64,000 nucleotides of DNA, from positions 74,321,869 to 74,385,868 of the forward strand of contig JAVHZZ010000006.1 in the NCBI GenBank assembly GCA_036250195.1, read 5' to 3'. The notes under the pieces are model-generated. The model worked only from the letters and a program-made list of their open reading frames with translations, ran no database searches and was not told the origin of the DNA. This DNA comes from Mixophyes australis. Taxonomy: Eukaryota; Chordata; Amphibia; Anura; Limnodynastidae. Both the position numbers and the translations under genes were made by a program. This document shows, one piece after another, positions 45,121 to 56,111 of this stretch (position 1 is its first letter; every line of letters starts with the position of its first letter).

Positions 45121-45595
45121 GATTTCGTTACACACTTTATATTATAAGAGCGCATATTGAAAATATGTGTTATGTGAGCCTACAAATATATTAAAATGTA
45201 CAATTCTTAAAGCAAATACATATTATTTATAACTATTATTTAATTCACTAAACAGAGAAGACCGCAGGACAAACAATACCATACGTGGTCACATTTAATT
45301 GGTTTACAGTGTGTTATTTAGGCATAAATTATTATCCTTTCCTAATTTCCATTGGCTAATGTTTTCCATAAATGTCTTTACACAACATAGCTCATTGTTC
45401 ATTGCTTTTTGGTGAAATTCTGGAGAAGTCATCGTGATTGTATTGAGCTCTTGGTTGAATCAACATTGATTCTTATTTGATTCAAGTTTTTAAGTAATCT
45501 AAACTTGATCATTTGCAAATATATATTATTTGGATAAATCCTTTTTCTTTCAGTTTTTTTTCAATTGTAAAAAAAACCTATATATTTTGCTAATT

Positions 45596-47570
45596 ATGAC
45601 AGAAGAATCTTGTCACTTCGTCCCTTCTCAAAAGAGAACTATGTCCCTTTATGTTGATGCTTTTTTGTTCAGCAAGAACAGGCATCAAGGAGAACGATGT
45701 TAGTGGCATTGCATGGAGCGGAATTCTGGGAAGTGTCCAACCTATGCCATTAGAAGGGAATTGGCCCGTAACTAAGATCAGATCTCACAAGTTGAGCATA
45801 ATCATCCACCTAGGGCAGAAAAAAACTGATGCTGCTGTTGCACAGAGATCAAACAACGTGCCCGAGATACCTGTGAGACACCAGCAAATATTTTTCAGCA
45901 TGTAACCAGTGAAATGCCTTCCACCAGCATAGACAAGATAGTGAGACTAGAAGATATGCTGGCACAGCTCATGTCTTTAGATGCAATCTATGTGTCATTT
46001 TATTTAACTGAAAGCAACGGAGTCAGATTTCTGGACAAAGAGAGCATGTTTGACAGTTATAGAATTGTATTGTTTGCCACTGTAGACAATTTAAGAAAAC
46101 TATGAAAAAAACAAAGAAAAAGACATGACAACAAAAAGGGGCACTCTGAACCTATAAATGAATAATAAATTGAAAATAAAACATAACTTTTATTATTGTA
46201 TGTAAAAGGATGTGCACTCCTCTGAGATTAGAAAGGCTAGCGATATGTTAAAAACCAATGACATACAATGTGAATTAAAATTGCAGTTCAACTGCAATAG
46301 CTCCGTGGTCCTGTCCAAAATCTAATGTAATTAATATAGAACAGTGAGTCTTCATCTATATAAAGAATTGTGATAAATTGACCCCTGAGTAATTATTCAT
46401 ATCAAACTATAGAGCCAACTGTCCTCTATATCACAAAATATAGTGGGACAGGCAGTCTGATCTGTAATAATAGGTTGGCTTTCCACTATTATTACAAGGA
46501 AATCAATCCCTTTAAAGGGATTGATTTCCTTGTAATAACAGTGGAATATAGTGGAAAGTTATGTTTTATTTTCAATTTATTATTCATTTATAGATTCAGA
46601 GTGCCCCTTTTTGTTGTCATGTTGTCATGTCTTTTTCTTTGATTTTTTTTCATAGTATCCTCTGTATTCAAGTACTCTGAGATATGAGTTGGTCTATTTA
46701 AACACTCATATAAGGATCTATATTTGATGATATACCTTGTGCGGTATGACTTTTCTTGTGTGAATTTAAGAAAACTGCAAGCATCATATTGGGTGATGGA
46801 TGGCACTTTTAAAACCTTTCCTAACATTATTCAAGCAAATATACAGCATCCATGCTATGGTTGGAACCGATGAAAATACACAATGTTTTCTTCCATTGGT
46901 CTATGGCTTATTTTCCAGCAAAATCCAGGAATATTATCTAGGATTTTTGCAAGTCTTACAAGACTATGCATTAGAATATTATATCCAGCTTGATCCACAG
47001 AACATTCTGACTGATTTTCAAACAGCTGCCATTAATGCCGCCAAATAAGAATTTAGAAGCTGCTCTCATAATGCTGTTTGTTTCACTTGTAATATAATCT
47101 TTGGAGAACTATACAGTCTGCTGGATTAGCCCAAGAATACGACCAGGACAGTGATTTTGCATTTACAAGAGCTTGCATTTCTTCCAGCAAATGAAATTCC
47201 AGTCGCTTTTGAGGAATTTAAAAATCGTTTATCGACAAATGCAGGACAGGTAATAACATATTTTGAAGAGAACTGTGTCATTGGAAGATGTTGTGAAAGA
47301 ACACAAAGCCAGTCTGTGAGAACAGCACCATTGTTTCCATCCACCATTTGGTCTGTTCATGAGAACAATGGTCTTGAAATACCAAGAGCCCAAAATAAAT
47401 TGGAAGGTTGGCACCGATGTTGGAACAGTATAACTGGGCAAAATAAATTAGGAGTATACAAACTAATTATTTATTGCATTAAGGAGCAGGCTACAATCAT
47501 AGCACAAAAGAAAAAATATGCAACAGTGTGGGGTGGACCAATCAAAAACCAAGTTGATAGACTGCGGTAA
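45596..47570 (+). pseudogene. FLYWCH-MULE (Mutator-like) transposase pseudogene
   Basis: ATG at 45596. N-terminal FLYWCH-type zinc finger: MSLYVDAFLFSKNRHQGE, a stop (45699), WHCMERNSGKCPTYAIRRE and VEHNHPPRAEKN, with the W..C, C and HxH pattern. Linker QRARDTCETPANIF. Then NGVRFLDKESMFDSYRIVL, interrupted by a 661-bp insertion (46102-46762). The MULE core resumes with YWVMDGTFKTFPN (first catalytic Asp), then IQLDPQNILTDFQTAAINAA (second Asp) and CLFH. The C-terminal part ELAFLPANEIPVAFEEF, YFEENCVIGR, APLFPSTIWSVHE and EGWHRCWNSITGQNKLGVY is open from 47151 to 47570. Stops at about 45699, 45827 and 47046 plus frameshifts make it inactive. Element termini not found. Confidence 0.85.
46102..46762. 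mobile_element. Unclassified 661-bp insertion with large inverted repeats
   Basis: Flanked by the 14-bp direct repeat AATTTAAGAAAACT (46088-46101, 46763-46776), apparently a target duplication. Long inverted arms at 46100-46187 and 46558-46655 (AAAGACATGACAACA...AATAAAACATAAC), plus an inner near-perfect palindrome at 46481-46546 (GGAAATCAATCCCTTT and its inverse). No coding capacity. Class unknown. Confidence 0.7.
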
Positions 47571-48220
47571 TATAAAAAAATTATTTTATTCACAGATAAA
47601 TCCGTATGATATAAAAGCATAAAAACACTTTCAATATTTTAAAAATGAGCTCCAAGCATATATTGCAAACTGCAAGATAACAGTAACGTGGAAAAAACAG
47701 TCTTATTTTGGTATTAGAGCTGAGCACACTTATTGTTAGCCTCAAACATGATGATTTAAATATGTCCCACAATATATAGAAGGTATTACTATGATATTAG
47801 TATTTAACAGGATCCAAAGTTCTCAACAGGGTCCTGTAAGCTGAAATGCATGTGAATATTATCAGAAGTTAATCCGGACAAATAGATGGCCATATAAGCC
47901 GATATCTCACTTACAGATCTGGAGGGGAGCGATGGCAAAATTGAGCACAGCTCTGTGTGCAGTGGAATGTTCGCTGTCTGTAATGGTGCTGGAATTCGGC
48001 AATAGTGTAGCTCCTCCTCCTCTGCTAACGGAGAAAATCTTTGATAGCATTTCCGGATAAACGTCCTCAGATAGAACCAAGATGTTGAAGGTGTTTTGAT
48101 AGAATACTGTTTCCAATACAAGTGTGTTGGCTATACAGACAGTTATATATTTATACAGTTATTGTATACTATACAATAGCTGCATGCTCCAAGTAAAAAG
48201 TATAACATCCACATTCAGGC
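47571..48220. other. Unclassified DNA upstream of a hammerhead-like motif
   Basis: AT-rich at first; from about 47810 GC-richer. Probably belongs to the same element as the ribozyme-like core at 48221, but no boundary is visible. Minus-strand frames 48121-47804 are unrecognised. Confidence 0.4.
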
Positions 48221-48256
48221 TGACGCGTTTCATCACCTGTAGGGCGATTTCATCAG
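48221..48256 (-). ncRNA. Hammerhead-ribozyme-like core
   Basis: Minus strand: CTGATGA (48256-48250), an 18-base hairpin whose arms ATCGCC and GGTGAT pair (one G-U), then GAAAC (48231-48227) and GCGTCAG. This matches the catalytic core CUGAUGA, stem II, GAAA, with a GUC cleavage triplet after a very short stem III. Such minimal hammerheads are known in Penelope-like elements and related retroelements. Stem I is poorly paired here. Activity is not shown. Confidence 0.55.
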
Positions 48257-48427
48257 AGACATAGGAGACTCGTGTGAAGGATTCCCTATATATTGAGGTA
48301 TTTGATTAAAATCTTATACACCTGAAGACATTAACCCTTTATTAAACCGCAGACTAACAACCCATTTGATACATTTGTAGAAGAATCATAATGCAACACA
48401 AAAAGCTCTATTTCCCCAATAGACATA

Positions 48428-48637
48428 GGGGCATATTCAATTGTTGAATATGCTCGCGGCGTTAAAAGTATTACCGTTATTACGGTAATACTAGCCGGAT
48501 TTCAGCTCGAAGCTCCCTGAAATCCAGCGAGAAAAGTACCGTAATAACGGTATTTATGCACACTATTACCGTAATGATGGTAATAGTGCACGGGGCGCGT
48601 TACTTTTGACTGTAATGCCAACAATTGAATATGCCCC
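48428..48637. mobile_element. Foldback MITE (GGGGCATATTCAATT family)
   Basis: Ends GGGGCATATTCAATTGTTG and CAACAATTGAATATGCCCC, ATA duplication (48425-48427, 48638-48640). Interior has repeated ATTACCGTAATA-type palindromes. Same family as 54431. Confidence 0.88.
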
Positions 48638-48640
48638 ATA

Positions 48641-49571
48641 ATGTCTAAACTTCATGCTGATAATGTAATGTAAAATATATGACAAATCACTTAACAATAT
48701 GCAAGAAATATGTTTATACATATAACATATGTGTTTTAACCACAAGAAACAATTGAAATCGGTTACATAAATTAAACGCAAAAACATGCAAGTAATAGGA
48801 TATAAGAGAAATTAATAGAATATGAACCTAATGTAAATAAAGATAAAATCATTTGTCTCTATTCTGTTTTAATAACTTATAATATGAATATAGAGACCAG
48901 GACATATTATCAACTAATGGCATAAACCGAGGTCCATCACTGGATTCCTTGAATATAACTGGCATATTGTGAAGTGATGGCATAGAGCCTTCCATTACCA
49001 AAAAAGATGTAAGTGATTATTAATTATAACTATGATTGAAATTTAATGGTACATTTTACTTTATCTAATTTACTTTTAATAACATTTATTAAAGTTAATT
49101 TGTTTTGCAAGATGTTTGGCACCCTTTTCAGATACTGGATGTTGTTACTTTTTTAAATACTGACAATTTCTTTTTTTATGTTTTTCTTCTTAGTCATAAA
49201 GAAGAATATAAAAGAAAAAAATGATCTTCAAACTACATGGATTTACTACTGGTTTAAAAGCATTGCACATTTCATAAATTGAATAAATCCTTGTTATACT
49301 TTCAACTATTGCCTTATAACTATTTCAACTATTGCCTCACAACTCCCCTCATCTCTGAATTGGGATGAGAGGGGTTGTGTAATGGCTCAGTTTGTGTTGC
49401 CTATTAATTGAATTCCAAGTGGCACAAATGTCACGTAAAATATGTGGTTTTGTAAAAAAATCTAAATCAACTTTTTGTGTAAAGAAAATAGTAGGACCAT
49501 TCCAGAAAGCACAGCTTCTTCCGTATTATGGGAGTGAGGGCATCCTGCCCATAGCCCCTTCCGTATGATAT
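48641..49571. other. Unannotated AT-rich stretch
   Basis: No gene recognised. TTGAATAAATCC near 49270 is not supported as a gene end. Confidence 0.45.
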
Positions 49572-50530
49572 TGTCAGGATTCCTAGCAAGAATAACACAG
49601 AGAGCAAAGTAAAATGAAGCAAAGTGGTTTATTAAAAACAACAGATTGGGCTGAAGTGAGGCAAATGAAAACAGCAGATAAACACAAGTAGTGGATGTTA
49701 GATTGCAGGATTGCCTGAGAGAGCTGAGGACTACGGTATCCAGGCAGGTGACATGATCAGCAGGCAGAGAACGACTGAATGTCCAGGTTAAGCAGGGATA
49801 ATCTGAAGTTACAGGTGCTGGATAGCTGGAGATGCAGTAGTCTGCAGCACAGGAATTGGATAGTGCAATAAACTGCAGGCACAGGAGCTGGATAGCTAGT
49901 GATGCAATAGTCTGCAGCATAGAAGCTGGAACAAAGGTGGTGTAACAGTCTGCAGCCAGGGGTACATGGAGATCCAGGTAAGTTCACAACCAGGAGACAA
50001 AATCGGAGAAAGTGTAATGGTCTGCAGGCACAGACAAAGGAGGATCAAACAAGCCAGGGGTCAAAAGTCAGACGATCCACAACGATGTCGGGGAGAAAGC
50101 AGGAGTGAAGTCGAAGCAAAGCCAGCATCAGGGTCATAAGCTCAGATGCAAACAGAAGGTCAATGAGGATCCATACACAGGGCTACACAGAAGAATCAGC
50201 AGCACTTAACACAACAGATGAACTGGCCCAGTTTGCAGGGAAGGGTAGTCTTATAAAGGCCAGCCACAGGTGAAAGGGATCCAAGTGTAATGAGCTAAAC
50301 TCCTGTAGGATGGAGAATAGTCCAGGTACAACAGCAGCCCTTTTAGTGGTACAGAGGTACTGCAGGCTAGATACATATAATGGCAGAGGACAGAAATAAT
50401 CCCTTGCAGGCAAGAGCTGCAGAAGACAAAGCAACATCCCCATAGAAGACACTGCAGTGCAGCCGGAGGCAGATTGTATCAGATGTGATATCAGGCATCC
50501 CAGTAATACCTCTTTCTGTATGATCTGACA
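49572..50530. mobile_element. Possible solo LTR
   Basis: Starts TGTCAGGATTCCTAGC and ends ATGATCTGACA, giving TGTCAG/CTGACA termini. Contains GTGGTTTATTAAAAACAAC and imperfect repeats with CTGCAGCACAGGA / GCTGGATAGCTGGAGATGCA (49800-49960), like the minisatellites in the gypsy LTRs. No 5-bp target duplication is found; the flanks TTCCGTATGATAT and TTTCTGTATGATC resemble each other instead. Tentative. Confidence 0.4.
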
Positions 50531-50554
50531 TGAGGGCATCCCTGTCATAAAGAG

Positions 50555-50777
50555 AATACTATGGGATAGGTGCAAATGGAGGAATCAGATTTTGACACAA
50601 AAAGGGGAAATAGATTAAATGAATAGATGAATTGAGAGGAAGATGTAGACTATGAATATCAAAATTGATAGGCTGCCACAACCAAATTCTCTTAGTATAG
50701 TGTACAAATACAAATGAAATGTTTTCACGTAACTAGCAACCTTTTTAGTTGAAATACATTGATATTCCTGATATCAC
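50555..50777 (+). repeat. Left arm of a large inverted repeat
   Basis: AATACTATGGGATAGGTGC through GATATTCCTGATATCAC pairs with 51358-51600, with roughly 10-15% mismatches and small indels by eye. The ~580-bp space between the arms contains a hammerhead-like core. Confidence 0.85.
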
Positions 50778-51295
50778 TGCAGATAATCACTTAATTGACA
50801 AATGGATATACCCCCATTTAATAAATATCCAAAAAATGTTCCTTTTTATCTCTTACATTCCATAGGAAGTCTAATAGTCCATATTACAGATTTTCTTTGT
50901 CCAACAATACATCCATGCAATAATTAGCCAGTCTTACAACTCTCCATGGAAAAAATGCTATATGTCTCCTCCTCTTCTCTCGATTATCATCATTATATGA
51001 ATAAAAAAAACAGAGAGTGAGGGGGGAGAGAGGGAAAAAAAACTAATAGTGTAGTCAGTTTATATCCAATTTATTTGTAAAAACCATTTAAAAGCACTCA
51101 CATTTGCAGTGAATATCAAATTCCTCAAAAGGTATCTTTAAGCTTCCTTCCTGAGTAGAGACCGATAACAGATCACTATAGAACGAGATGTATACTTGAT
51201 CCGTTTGACCGCTATATTATAAGGCAGCCAGGAGAATCGAGGGGGTCGAGGGAGTTCTGTGATGTCAGGGGGCGTGTCTTGTGCTGTGATCGTAA
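50778..51295. other. Spacer of the large inverted repeat
   Basis: AT-rich, then GC-richer from 51180. It resembles the DNA before the ribozyme-like core at 48221 in composition, with no coding capacity. Confidence 0.4.
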
Positions 51296-51307
51296 CGTGA
51301 TAGGTAA

Positions 51308-51342
51308 CCAACGCGTTTCGTCACTTTCAGTGACTTCATCAG
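51308..51342 (-). ncRNA. Hammerhead-ribozyme-like core
   Basis: Minus strand: CTGATGA (51342-51336), hairpin AGTCAC-TGAA-AGTGAC, GAAAC (51319-51315), GCGTTGG. The catalytic boxes are intact and stem II is fully paired; the possible cleavage triplet is GUU. Same organisation as 48221. Confidence 0.6.
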
Positions 51343-51357
51343 GGGGTGTGTCACACG

Positions 51358-51600
51358 GTGATATCAGGAATGTCAAATTTTATCCATGTATTTCAAATAA
51401 AAAGGTTGCTAGTTATGCTAGTTATGTGAAAACATTTAATTTGTATTTATACTCTATACTAAGAGAATTTGGTTGCGGCAGCCTATCAATTTTGGTATTC
51501 ATAGTCTACATCTTCCTCTCGATTCATCTATTCATTTAATCTATTTCCCATTTTTGTGTCAAAACCCGATTCCCCCCATTTGCGCCTATCCCATAGTATT
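51358..51600 (-). repeat. Right arm of the large inverted repeat
   Basis: GTGATATCAGGAATGTCAAA through TATCCCATAGTATT is the inverse of 50555-50777. Confidence 0.85.
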
Positions 51601-51989
51601 ATCTATATTTCTAAAATTTGGAAATATCAGGACCTTCTACCTTTTTTTGGGACCAGTGGCAGCATTCCCCAATCCCTTCCCGATTGAGTCTAACAGCCAC
51701 TAGGGAGAGCTCATTGATTTTATATATATTTGTTATATATATAATTTTTTAACTTTTATCCCTTTCATATGACGTAATGTGAGGGCATCCTCGCACTGTT
51801 GGTGCCAATTCTCTGTGCTTGGGATCTCACTGCTATGACTCATATTACATTTATACTTCTACCCTATACAAAACACAGTTGGTGGTCCTGATATAGAATG
51901 TCAAGTAAGAGCCTGTCTAGGTAGTATTTTATAGGACTGTAGAATGAGGTTTTGAGTGGGTCTTCCCCTTGTTTATGGATAACTCTTAT
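51601..51989. other. Unannotated stretch
   Basis: Contains GTGAGGGCATCC (51779), a motif also seen at 49532 and 50531, which hints at a dispersed repeat. No gene. Confidence 0.4.
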
Positions 51990-52370
51990 ATACGCCAATC
52001 TTTTCAGTTTGCAAAGATGACATATTCTTGAAAAAAAATCACACATGAAAGTCAAGGTCCCTATGGGCACTATTTATCTTACCTCTCATGAAGAGGGAAA
52101 TAGTTTTAGCAATTTCTACTATGACTATAGGGCTACCTTGGAATGTTTTGGGGAAGGAGCACTTGTTTGGGGTAGAGACTTTAACTTGACTCTGGACCCC
52201 TCTTCGATAACTCACTCTCTCACTTGTAGGGGATGTATAACTGGCTGAATTTGCCTCAACTACTTTTTCTTACTGACAAAGACTTCTCTTTTTTTTCACA
52301 CACTTACACGTTTTGTACCCAGTTGTGGATGTTTTGAATACTTAAACAATATTTTGGCCAAATCTTCAAA
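51990..52370 (+). pseudogene. LINE (L1/Tx1-type) endonuclease fragment
   Basis: Plus-strand frame 52045-52248 contains ECFGEGALVWGRDFNLTLDP, the GDFN-type motif of the apurinic endonuclease domain (Gly to Arg before DFN). After a frameshift, NLPQLLFLTDKDFSFFSHTY (about 52240-52300) matches the downstream TDKDYSFFS motif. Both ends are missing. Inactive. Confidence 0.7.
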
Positions 52371-53645
52371 TCAAAATAAAAGTGGCTTGAATATAATATC
52401 AAAATGAAACTCATGTACTGGCTAATAAAATGTACTTACTGACTTTTTGTTTCTCCCCTCTGGGAGATCCTGGAGGGGAGGTGAGCTACAAGAGAGTAGT
52501 GTAAGGGGGTTGCAAATTTTGGCCTCACTCTCATGACACAATACCACAATTGAATAATTTTGGCGCAAAGAATCACATCATGGAGGCCCCCACTTATATG
52601 GGCAGGACGCTGGAGAATGGTCTGCTCTCCCAGGAGTCAATGAGCCCTACTCTGAATTTTGGGGTCTCCGGGACATTCCAGGAGAGTGAGGAACAAAAGT
52701 GCAAGAGAGGAAAACACGTATTATGTGATTATTGGATTTTTTTAGTAAAACATACATTTTATTAATTCCTTTAAAAATACAATGTATTGATCCCAAAAGT
52801 GAAACCTGAGTACCACTTATAGCAAAATATATAAAAAGAAAAAGAAAATAAATATAAAGTGTAAAATAACAAAAATAGTTCTAAAATGGCAGAGCAACTG
52901 CCAAGCCTCGCTGTGTTATGTTTTTTATATCACTAATTTCCTCCTTGTATTATCGTATATACAGGATTCCTATTATAATATGAAGCCTCTTGCTGCAAAT
53001 TAATCAAATATACAGGTTCGCTTAAACCCTTGTTAATAGTCCCAAACATTTAGATACAAAGACATGATGACCTATATTAAGTCATTCAAGATAGATAAGG
53101 GATCTCATTTCACAGGGTTATTGAATATAATTATGTGTTGCGATCAACTATTCCTGATATTTTATCTTTTCTCAATTACTATTATTCAAAAGAGTGTATT
53201 GTGAAGCTCCTGTCTCCTCCTTTAATGTTATTAGATAAACAGTCCCCCTTTCTGGCACTTAATTATAAAAGTGACCTAAAATTGGTTCATCAGTGCTGTA
53301 TGTTAAATATCGTTAGCCATTATCAAATTTTCTTCCAAAAGAATCCTTCTGGCTCACTCATACCCTGAGTATTGAAAAATTCTCAGTACTTCTAGGTTAC
53401 TTCATTATGATAATGATCTAAAACCGATTCATCAGTGTTGGCATTTGGAGTCTCAATAACAGCGTTGTTAGTTGTCTTCCTCCCTAGACCCTAAAGTATT
53501 CAGATCACCTTTGGTTAACACTCTTTCGGATAACCTACAATTTGAAGAGATTATTCCCCTCTATCCGTCAATCTAAAGTTTCTTAATAATTCATTGTTAT
53601 AGCAGCATAGAGTAATCTATTTAGCTAACACAGCGAGGTGAACGC
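52371..53645. other. Unannotated stretch, possible diverged hAT remnant
   Basis: 52440-52700 has TCTGGGAGATCCTGGAGG, CTCCCAGGAG and GGGTCTCCGGGACATTCCAG, reminiscent of the CATACTTGCC hAT family at 8720 but without clean ends. The rest is AT-rich with no feature. Confidence 0.4.
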
Positions 53646-53650
53646 CGACG

Positions 53651-53677
53651 CGCGTTTCGCTAACTTGCTTTGACCAG
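53651..53677 (-). ncRNA. Degenerate hammerhead-like motif
   Basis: Minus strand CTGGTCA, AAGCAAGTTAGC, GAAACGCGCGTCGG. GAAAC and the following GCG are kept but the CUGAUGA box has two changes and stem II pairs poorly, so it is probably dead. Confidence 0.35.
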
Positions 53678-53938
53678 GAAAAAATTGCAGATATTAGATC
53701 TTAGGAAAACCTATATATTCGTGTTCTGGATTATGATATTATACATATATTATATATAACTTAGTCTATGGGTTTTAATTTATTTATATTTAGGTTTATA
53801 TATTTGCAGTGAAAGGCTTAATGTTTAATTTAGACCATGAATGACAGAAGATCCTACCAACCAGAGGTCCGACATAATGAACCAAATAGAAGACTATACT
53901 TATGTTTAAAAGGATAGATTTTTTTGGGGATATGTACT

Positions 53939-53970
53939 CTTGAAAAAGTTCTGTAAGAACGAAACGCGTT
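53939..53970 (+). ncRNA. Degenerate hammerhead-like motif, opposite strand
   Basis: Plus strand CTTGAAA, hairpin GTTCT-GTA-AGAAC, GAAACGCGTTGAG. Stem II and GAAAC are good, the CUGAUGA box is degenerate. Faces the motif at 53651 in inverted orientation. Confidence 0.35.
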
Positions 53971-54430
53971 GAGCAACCAGGCATTCTAATTACTATTATT
54001 GTTTTTTATGTCATGTACTCACTGCAGGCGATTCAAAAGGGGACGCTGGCTGAAACTTAATATATGTGCTGTCAACTTCACTTATGTGTAAGTACTACGC
54101 TTGTATTTGTACAATAAAGTTTGTTCAGAACTCTTTATCCCCTCCCGTTCTCTCATTGAGAGCTCGAGGCCGTCTAAGTGGAGCGACATCTGGAAAGGCT
54201 GATGCACTAAGTACTGATGCAAATACCATTAAAGAAGGGCTGCTTTTCTACACAAGAACCCTAGGTTGTTTGGATATACTGTACCTGATTGCTGAAGAAG
54301 GGAGTACAGAAAATCCAGCACGATTGTTCATATATGCATTTTATCATTTACTGTATGTTATAATTTCATTCAACATTCTGCATTGTCTAATATTCCACTA
54401 CAATTATAATATCTCTAGTTACTATTCTTA
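53971..54430. other. Stretch with a 121-codon frame of unknown meaning
   Basis: The plus frame 54066-54431 contains SGKADALSTDANTIKEG and CLDILYLIAEEGSTENPA. No domain is recognised. AATAAA at 54113 might end the ribozyme-carrying unit. Confidence 0.35.
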
Positions 54431-54599
54431 GGGGCATATTCAATTAGCTTTTTTGTCCACGGTTATGCGCGGTTATATGAGTCCCGATACCGTAATATTA
54501 CAGATTTCCATGCGCACCCCATGGGATCGCAAAGGGAAATCTACGATGTTGCTGTATCGTAATGTCACGCAGATGACGAAGCTTGATTGAATATGCCCC
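54431..54599. mobile_element. Foldback MITE (GGGGCATATTCAATT family)
   Basis: Ends GGGGCATATTCAATTAGC and GCTTGATTGAATATGCCCC; TTA at 54428-54430 and 54600-54602. 169 bp. Same family as 48428. Confidence 0.9.
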
Positions 54600-54602
54600 T
54601 TA

Positions 54603-55098
54603 GACTTATATATTCACCTGAAAAGTGACTTTAAATGATTGCTCACACAAACATTATAAACACTTTATGCAAGATCATATGCACTCGTGTGCTTGGCAGT
54701 TCTTTGTAACAAAATAGCCCATTGAAAATTTGTTATGTATGTATGTATGAGTGCCGTGTATGTGTATATGGTTCTCTACTCGTTATTTCAATAATATCTA
54801 CATTTTACCCAGTTGTTTCCTGGCTGTACACTGGTTTGAGGCAAAAGTGTGTTACAAGCATCATATTGTCTCTTTTCATTTCCAGTGACTCGTTTGACTT
54901 TCCCATTTGGTGTAAAATAGAGATAATTTTTGTTCTAGAGCTGTAAGTCACCATTTTACATCCTTTGGGAATTTATTTTGTTAAAAGAAGAGTACATTAC
55001 TAATCTTAGTTCAGCCCCACTAAGGTTGAATTAATAGGTGTGCTGGCATTGGAGTTTTAAAAAAAAATAATAAATCATGTGAAGCTGATAGGTATAGT
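54603..55098. other. Unannotated AT-rich stretch
   Basis: No gene or repeat boundary recognised. Confidence 0.5.
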
Positions 55099-55802
55099 CA
55101 GGGCCGCCAACAAGAATTTTGGTCCCCAGTACAGCAACTATGTGGGCCCCCTCCACATATGAGAAGGAAATAGGTTGTGTGGCGCTGTGCAGCTGAGGTG
55201 CCGCTGAAGGGGGCATGCCCACATAGTGTTGGGGTGTGGCCAACATGGAACATAGCTGCACCTCTTTGAACATAACATATTATGTGTTAAAACTGTGTTT
55301 CTTTCACCTACCTGTTACTTTCATTACCTGGTACTGGATTCTTGAATTAAATGTTGGGACCTGTTTGGAAAATGTATCGGTACATGAAATATGGATAACC
55401 GAGCAATATGTGAACACAGTACATAACATAGATCATGCAGTAAATAATACATACATTTTAGTAAAACATTACATTAATCATGCCCTTCCCAGCCACATCA
55501 CATCACCCCCAGCCATATCACGCCACCCCCAGCCACATCACGCCAAAATCCAGCCACACCACACCACCCCCCAGACACATCATGTCACCCCCCGACACAT
55601 AATGCCACATCACGCCACTCCCAACCACATTACACCACCCCCAGCAACATTAAGTCACCCCCCCGGCCACATCACACCTCCCCCACAGACACATCATGCC
55701 ACCCCCCCGACACATAATGCTACATCACGCCACTCCCAACCACATTACACCCCCCCAAGCAACATTAAGTCACCCCCCGGCCACATCACACCTCCCCCAC
55801 AG

Positions 55803-56111
55803 CAGTGGCGGATCCAGGGGGGGCGATAGGGGCGATCGCCCCCCCTAGCAGACACTTGCTGCGGACGGCTGCACAGTATGTGCAGGTCCGTCCAGCCGTG
55901 ACAGGCAGGGACAGTGTGCTGCCCGGCTGCTCTGACTGTGTTTAAAACACAATCAGAGCAGCCGGGCAGCACACTGTCCCTGGCTGTCACGGCTGGACGG
56001 ACCTGCACATAGTGTGCAGCCGTCAGCAGCCTAAGATTTTAGAAAGGGGTGGGGCCTAAATCCCCCCCCCTAAATCGCCCTGGGTACAGTACTTTTCTAG
56101 ATCCGCCCCTG
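55803..56111. mobile_element. Nested non-autonomous hAT element
   Basis: Ends CAGTGGCGGATCCAGG and CTAGATCCGCCCCTG, exact 8-bp duplication CCCCACAG (55795-55802, 56112-56119). The centre is a ~75-bp-arm palindrome (TGCAGGTCCGTCCAGCCGTG and its inverse) around GTGTTTAAAACAC. Same family as 9501-9801. Confidence 0.93.

Noticed and set aside
49572..50575. Minus-strand frames of 152 and 130 codons
   Set aside because: They lie in the possible solo LTR and its repeats, with no retroviral or host domain.
55236..55829. 197-codon plus-strand frame rich in His, Thr and Pro
   Set aside because: Mostly a translation of the CACATCACGCC minisatellite.
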